From the NCBI GenBank assembly GCA_913041775.1, contig CAJWJW010000055.1, positions 1 to 8,303 of the forward strand: a stretch of DNA of 8,303 nt, read 5' to 3'. A program made the translations under genes and the position numbers. The notes beneath the pieces are model-generated. The model did not search any database, was not told the DNA's origin, and was given only the letters and a program-made list of their open reading frames with translations. Source of the stretch: an uncultured Flavobacteriales bacterium. Its GTDB lineage: Bacteria; Bacteroidota; Bacteroidia; Flavobacteriales; UBA7430. Shown piece after piece: positions 4,979 through 8,303 of the stretch; position 1 is the first letter of the stretch; every line of letters starts with the position of its first letter.

Positions 4979-6382
4979 ATGAGAGTTAAATTATTTTCTT
5001 TGTTTACCCTTGTGTCACTATCGTTTTCTGCTTTTGCACAAGACGAGGCTGCCCTTTTAAAATACGGATCAGATAAAGATGCTTGCGAGCAAAACCTGTC
5101 TATTTATACCGAATTTTACAAGCAGAAAAACTATGTAGACGCATATAAATCATGGGTTTATTTGTTCGACAACGCACCTAAGCGCACCAAGAATATTTAT
5201 ATTCATGGCCCTAAAATTATTAAAGGTTTAATTAAAGTTGTTACCGATGAAACTCGTAAAGCTGTTTTAGTGGATTCTTTAATGATGGTTTACGACCAAA
5301 GAAACACATACTATGCGGGCACCGAGGCAAGAGTTCTCGGTTATAAGGCTGCAGACATGTATAGGCTTAAAAAAGGCACAACCGAAGGCTTACAAGAGTC
5401 TCAGTCAGCCTTAGCAGAGGCTTTTACAATGGCAGGAAATTCGAGTACTGCAAGCGTAATTAATTATTACTTTATTGCAACGACTAAATTGGTTCAAACT
5501 AAAGTGCTTAAGGTGTCGGATTTAATTGCTTTATTCTCCGATCTTTCGGGTGTTATTTCTTACAAGGAAGCAAAGTTAATGCAAGACATATATACTGCAG
5601 AGCAAGCAGAAAGCCTTAGCTCTAAAGAAGCTAAAATTCTAAAAAAAGACCGCAAGGAACTATCTACTTTGTCTGACGTAAAAGCGAACCTCGAAAAGAC
5701 ACTTGAACCTCATGCTACTTGCGAGAAGTTGGTAGAGCTTTATACAGCTAATTTTGACACGAAAAAGGAAGATATTTCTTGGCTAGAGCGTGCTGCCAAA
5801 TTGTTGAATAAAAAGGACTGTACTAATACCGATATATTCTTTACTATTTCTGAAGCTCTTTACAATATTGACCCTTCTCCATCTGCAGCTGCAAACATGG
5901 GAATTCGTTCATTAAAACGTCAAGATTACGATAAAGCCTTAGAGTTTTATAGTTATGCTTTAGACAACGAAGAAGACAACCTGAATAAAGCTCAATACGC
6001 TTACCGTTTGGCACAAACTTACGGAGCAATGAACAAGAATGTGTCTGCTAAAAGTAATGCTTTAAAAGCAGCCTCTTTCCGTTATGGTTGGGGAGAGCCA
6101 TATATACTTATTGGAGATCTTTACGCAAAAACATCTCGTAAGTGTGGGGAGCTGCAAACAGAATTCTTAAAAAGAGTTGGTTATTGGGCGGCTATAGATA
6201 AATACGAATATGCTGTAAGTATAGATTCTTCTGTAAAAGCAAAAGTTGCAGATAGGGTTGGAAAATATACTGAGCAAATGCCAAGTAAAACTGATGTTTT
6301 TACAGAAGGATTGATTGATGTTCCTACCTACAAAATTGAGTGTTGGTACACAGAAACTGTAAATGTAAAGGTTCCAAAATAA
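4979..6382 (+). CDS. Secreted tetratricopeptide-repeat protein
   Basis: A 467-residue protein with a clear signal peptide (about 1-20, cleavage at AFA/QDE), so it acts in the periplasm or on the envelope. Helical repeats begin at once (YTEFYKQKNYVDAYKSWVYLF, about 43-63). The clearest TPR units are near the C-terminus, around MGIRSLKRQDYDKALEFYSYAL and AQYAYRLAQTYGAMNKNVSAKSNALKAA (about 305-360). The middle is charged and helical. Several cysteines are scattered along the mature chain (CEQN, CEKL, KDC, KCG, ECW) and could form disulfides in the periplasm. TPR folds usually bind other proteins, so a scaffold role beside the neighbouring barrel or LptC is plausible, but this is inference. It is 12 nt after the barrel gene and 29 nt before lptC. 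Confidence 0.85.
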   Translation: MRVKLFSLFTLVSLSFSAFAQDEAALLKYGSDKDACEQNLSIYTEFYKQKNYVDAYKSWVYLFDNAPKRTKNIYIHGPKIIKGLIKVVTDETRKAVLVDSLMMVYDQRNTYYAGTEARVLGYKAADMYRLKKGTTEGLQESQSALAEAFTMAGNSSTASVINYYFIATTKLVQTKVLKVSDLIALFSDLSGVISYKEAKLMQDIYTAEQAESLSSKEAKILKKDRKELSTLSDVKANLEKTLEPHATCEKLVELYTANFDTKKEDISWLERAAKLLNKKDCTNTDIFFTISEALYNIDPSPSAAANMGIRSLKRQDYDKALEFYSYALDNEEDNLNKAQYAYRLAQTYGAMNKNVSAKSNALKAASFRYGWGEPYILIGDLYAKTSRKCGELQTEFLKRVGYWAAIDKYEYAVSIDSSVKAKVADRVGKYTEQMPSKTDVFTEGLIDVPTYKIECWYTETVNVKVPK

Positions 6383-6385
6383 GTA

Positions 6386-6401
6386 TTTTAGCTAGCTAAA
6401 A
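6386..6401. repeat. 16-bp perfect palindrome between the TPR gene and lptC
   Basis: TTTTAGCTAGCTAAAA is fully self-complementary and nearly fills the 29-nt gap between the TPR stop and the lptC ATG. As RNA it gives only a 6-bp stem with a 4-nt loop and no T-run after it, so it is a poor terminator. It could be a DNA operator or an RNA processing site. No good promoter is seen beside it. Confidence 0.4.
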
Positions 6402-6411
6402 CAAGCTCATT

Positions 6412-6972
6412 ATGAGGCTTTCTATAAATCGAAATAATAAAAGCATTGTAGTCCTGTTAGGGCTTGCAATGCTTTTTTCGTGTAAAACTAAGCCTGTAGA
6501 AATGGAAGCTCTTTCAAAAGAACTAAATGAGCCGACAGTCTCAACAACTGATATAGCCTGGTTTTACACCAAAAAAGGGAAAGCTTCTTTTAAATTAAAT
6601 TCCCCAGAAATGTTTCGGTATGATGTGGAAGAAGCATACCTTGAATTCCCTAAAGGAATAGAGTTAGAGTCTTTTGAGTCTCAAGGAAATAAAGATGCAT
6701 ATTTAAGATCTGACTATGCCATTCAACACCTTAAAGACAAGCTTATAGAGGCCAAAGGAAATGTGTTATTACAAAACATAAACGGAGATAAATTAGAAAC
6801 AGAATATTTAATTTGGGACGAGGTTAAGGAACTCATTTATACCGAAGAGTTTGTTAAAATCACCAAAAACGGCCAAGTTATAAGAGGGGTAGGTTTTGAG
6901 TCAGATATATATTTTAATGAATATACCCTTAAAAAGAGTAGTGGAATCATAAACTTAGATCATGCAGAATAA
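6412..6972 (+). CDS. lptC: LPS export ABC transporter periplasmic protein LptC (lipoprotein form)
   Basis: LptC links the LptB2FG transporter in the inner membrane to LptA and LptD, passing LPS across the periplasm. The 186-residue protein begins with a hydrophobic segment ending in LFSC, with the lipobox cysteine at residue 24. It therefore looks like a lipoprotein, unlike the single-helix form in Escherichia coli. The body has the LptC beta-jellyroll pattern: an early YDVEEAYLEFPKGIELESF stretch, GNVLLQNINGDKLETEYLIWDE in the middle, and IYTEEFVKITKNGQVIRGVGFESD followed by YTLKKSSG at the end. The length is typical. It lies 29 nt after the TPR gene and overlaps the next gene by 11 nt. The neighbourhood with coaX and the DUF21/CBS gene supports the call. 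Confidence 0.9.
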   Translation: MRLSINRNNKSIVVLLGLAMLFSCKTKPVEMEALSKELNEPTVSTTDIAWFYTKKGKASFKLNSPEMFRYDVEEAYLEFPKGIELESFESQGNKDAYLRSDYAIQHLKDKLIEAKGNVLLQNINGDKLETEYLIWDEVKELIYTEEFVKITKNGQVIRGVGFESDIYFNEYTLKKSSGIINLDHAE

Positions 6973-7150
6973 GGCTCAAAAAATATTTATTGTACTCTGG
7001 TTATTATTTGCCGTTTGCGCATTATTAGATTCCCTTTACCATATATTTATGTTGGATCAATTAAACGATGGTTTGATGTATTTGGGAGCTTCAGCACTCG
7101 CTTACTTTATGCATCGTGTACGCAAAAAACAATATTCTCAAGAAGATTAA
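6962..7150 (+). CDS. Small two-helix membrane protein (62 aa), function unknown
   Basis: A 62-residue protein with two hydrophobic helices at about 8-23 and 38-50, a short loop (HIFMLDQLNDG), and a basic tail (HRVRKKQY) that should lie in the cytoplasm. I recognise no named family. The start codon is inside lptC, an 11-nt overlap, and the stop is 6 nt before the DUF21/CBS gene, so it is translated from the same transcript and is probably real. Its fixed place between lptC and a DUF21 membrane protein suggests it may partner one of them, but this is inference from position only. Confidence 0.75.
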   Translation: MQNKAQKIFIVLWLLFAVCALLDSLYHIFMLDQLNDGLMYLGASALAYFMHRVRKKQYSQED

Positions 7151-7156
7151 TTATTC

Positions 7157-8284
7157 ATGGACCCCAGTAGTTTATTAATCATACTCGTTTCTCTTTTATT
7201 TTCCGCCTTTTTTTCGGGTATGGAAATAGCGTTCGTTGCTTCTAATAAATTACATATAGAATTGATGAAAAAAAGAGGGGAGTTTAGTGCTCGTCTTTTG
7301 TCGCCACTCTTAAAAAGCCCGTCGCGTTTTATTGCGACCATGTTGGTGGGGAATAATATAGCATTAGTGGTTTATGGTATAGAGATGGCTTTGGTTTTAG
7401 AGCCATTTTTAAGAGAGATTACCACTGTAAATAGTCTTGTATTATTTTTGCAAACCCTTTTTTCTACAGCCATAGTTTTAGTTACCGCCGAGTTTATTCC
7501 CAAGGTTATATTTGCCTTAAATGCGAATAAACTTATGAGTCTTTTTGCTGTTCCTGCCTGGGGTTTTTATTATGGGCTCTATTTTATTGTTTCTCTGGTG
7601 GTGGGGATTTCTAACTTCGTTCTCAGGTATATAATGGGTATAAAGCCGTTAGATCAAAAGCCTGCTTTTGGTAGAGTAGACCTGCAGAAATATCTAGAAG
7701 AACATGCTAGTAGTGTAAAAGACTTGGATGATCAAGATTCGGAAATACAGATTTTTCAAAATGCATTAGATTTCTCTACCGTAAAAGCACGCGAATGTAT
7801 GGTGCCTCGAAATGAAATTGTTGCTATGGAAATTAATGATTCCATAGAAAACCTTAAAGATAAATTTACAGAAACGGGCTTTTCTAAAATTGTTATTTAC
7901 CGAGAAAATATAGACACCATTATTGGTTTCACTCACTCTTACGAACTCTTTAAGCAGCCCATCGATATAAAATCGATCTTACTGCCAATTGCACTTATTC
8001 CCGAAACGATTACTGCCAACGATATTTTAAACCTCTTTATTAAAGAAAGGAAAAGCATTGCGCTTGTGGTAGATGAGTTCGGTGGAACTTCTGGTTTGTT
8101 AACAGTAGAAGATATAATAGAAGAGATATTTGGAGAAATAGAGGACGAATACGATACCATAGATTTAGCAGAAGATGTAATTGACGCTAATACTTATATT
8201 TTTTCAGGTCGTTTAGAAATCGATTTCTTGAATCAAAAATACCAACTCAAACTTCCTGAGTCAGGCGAGTACGAAACACTCTAA
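7157..8284 (+). CDS. DUF21/CBS-domain membrane protein (CorC/HlyC 'hemolysin' family), C-terminus lost at the contig end
   Basis: Integral inner-membrane protein of the UPF0053 family, related to CNNM/CorC magnesium and cobalt transport proteins; the name 'hemolysin' is historical. The DUF21 domain covers about 1-190, with FSGMEIAF at 19-26, GNNIAL at 65-70 and EFIPKVI at 112-118. A CBS pair follows at about 210-330: MVPRNEIVAM at 215-224, and the hallmark DEFGGTSGLLTVEDIIEEIFGEIEDEYD at 306-333. The CorC_HlyC domain begins near 337 and stops at YETL (375), where relatives continue with a Gly-rich strand for roughly 50 more residues. The stop codon (8282-8284) lies inside a CTAACC hexamer array, so the C-terminus is missing because of that junction, not by natural design. 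GldE is a relative, but the location beside lptC rather than gldD argues against that name. Confidence 0.9.
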   Translation: MDPSSLLIILVSLLFSAFFSGMEIAFVASNKLHIELMKKRGEFSARLLSPLLKSPSRFIATMLVGNNIALVVYGIEMALVLEPFLREITTVNSLVLFLQTLFSTAIVLVTAEFIPKVIFALNANKLMSLFAVPAWGFYYGLYFIVSLVVGISNFVLRYIMGIKPLDQKPAFGRVDLQKYLEEHASSVKDLDDQDSEIQIFQNALDFSTVKARECMVPRNEIVAMEINDSIENLKDKFTETGFSKIVIYRENIDTIIGFTHSYELFKQPIDIKSILLPIALIPETITANDILNLFIKERKSIALVVDEFGGTSGLLTVEDIIEEIFGEIEDEYDTIDLAEDVIDANTYIFSGRLEIDFLNQKYQLKLPESGEYETL

Positions 8285-8303
8285 CCCTAACCCTAACCCT
8301 AAC
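8281..8303. repeat. Telomere-type hexamer array (CTAACC, 3.8 copies) at the contig end
   Basis: The last 23 nt are a perfect period-6 repeat of CTAACC, equal to CCCTAA/TTAGGG, the telomere repeat of vertebrates and many other eukaryotes. Base 8280 (T) breaks the period, so the array starts at 8281. It interrupts the CorC-like gene in its most conserved C-terminal domain. It is probably a chimeric or artefactual end, or contaminating host sequence. Confidence 0.9.

Noticed and set aside
7157..8284. GldE gliding-motility protein
   Set aside because: The domain layout is shared, but the gene is next to lptC rather than gldD, and nothing visible is specific to GldE.
8281..8303. Native telomere of a linear bacterial replicon
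   Set aside because: The strand orientation is inverted relative to a cap at a right end, the array starts in mid-gene, and linear bacterial replicons use hairpins or terminal proteins rather than TTAGGG arrays.

Overview
The window looks like a chromosomal segment of a low-GC member of the Bacteroidota, most likely Flavobacteriia. Three things point there. Two promoters match the Bacteroidota -33/-7 pattern (TTTG, 20 nt, TATATTTG). Start codons lack Shine-Dalgarno sequences and sit behind A/T-rich leaders. The gene order coaX, outer-membrane barrel, TPR protein, lptC, small membrane protein, DUF21/CBS protein is, as I recall it, typical of the phylum. All protein genes are on the + strand; the one tRNA is on the - strand.

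Layout. Positions 2-1132 hold the 3' two thirds of a phosphohexomutase gene cut by the window edge. A roughly 300-nt A/T-rich spacer follows, with hairpins and a 17-codon mini-ORF but no convincing gene. A strong promoter (1404-1435) then drives a 73-aa membrane protein. It is followed by a 16-bp perfect hairpin and a second, distantly similar 78-aa membrane protein with its own terminator. Next come a class I SAM-dependent methyltransferase (2065-2739), a bidirectional terminator, and a convergent tRNA-Phe(GAA) with its own promoter on the - strand.

From 2959 to the right end runs a tight six-gene run: coaX (type III pantothenate kinase), an outer-membrane beta-barrel protein, a secreted TPR protein, lptC (LPS export lipoprotein), a 62-aa two-helix membrane protein and a DUF21/CBS 'hemolysin' (CorC-like). 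Two of its junctions overlap (17 and 11 nt) and the other gaps are 6 to 29 nt, so it is probably one operon. Apart from coaX (coenzyme A synthesis), the products are predicted to sit in the envelope, and LptC makes LPS transport the natural theme. The roles of the barrel and TPR proteins are not known to me.

The most anomalous item is the right end. The last 23 nt (8281-8303) are 3.8 perfect copies of CTAACC, the animal-type telomere hexamer. It begins exactly where the CorC-like gene should continue from YETL into its conserved C-terminal domain, and it creates the stop. The C-rich strand runs toward the 3' end, the wrong way round for a capped right end. I read this as a chimeric or artefactual contig end rather than bacterial biology. 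The best candidate for something undescribed is the pair of small paralogous membrane proteins at 1463-1976. I see no clear defence system, CRISPR array or mobile element.
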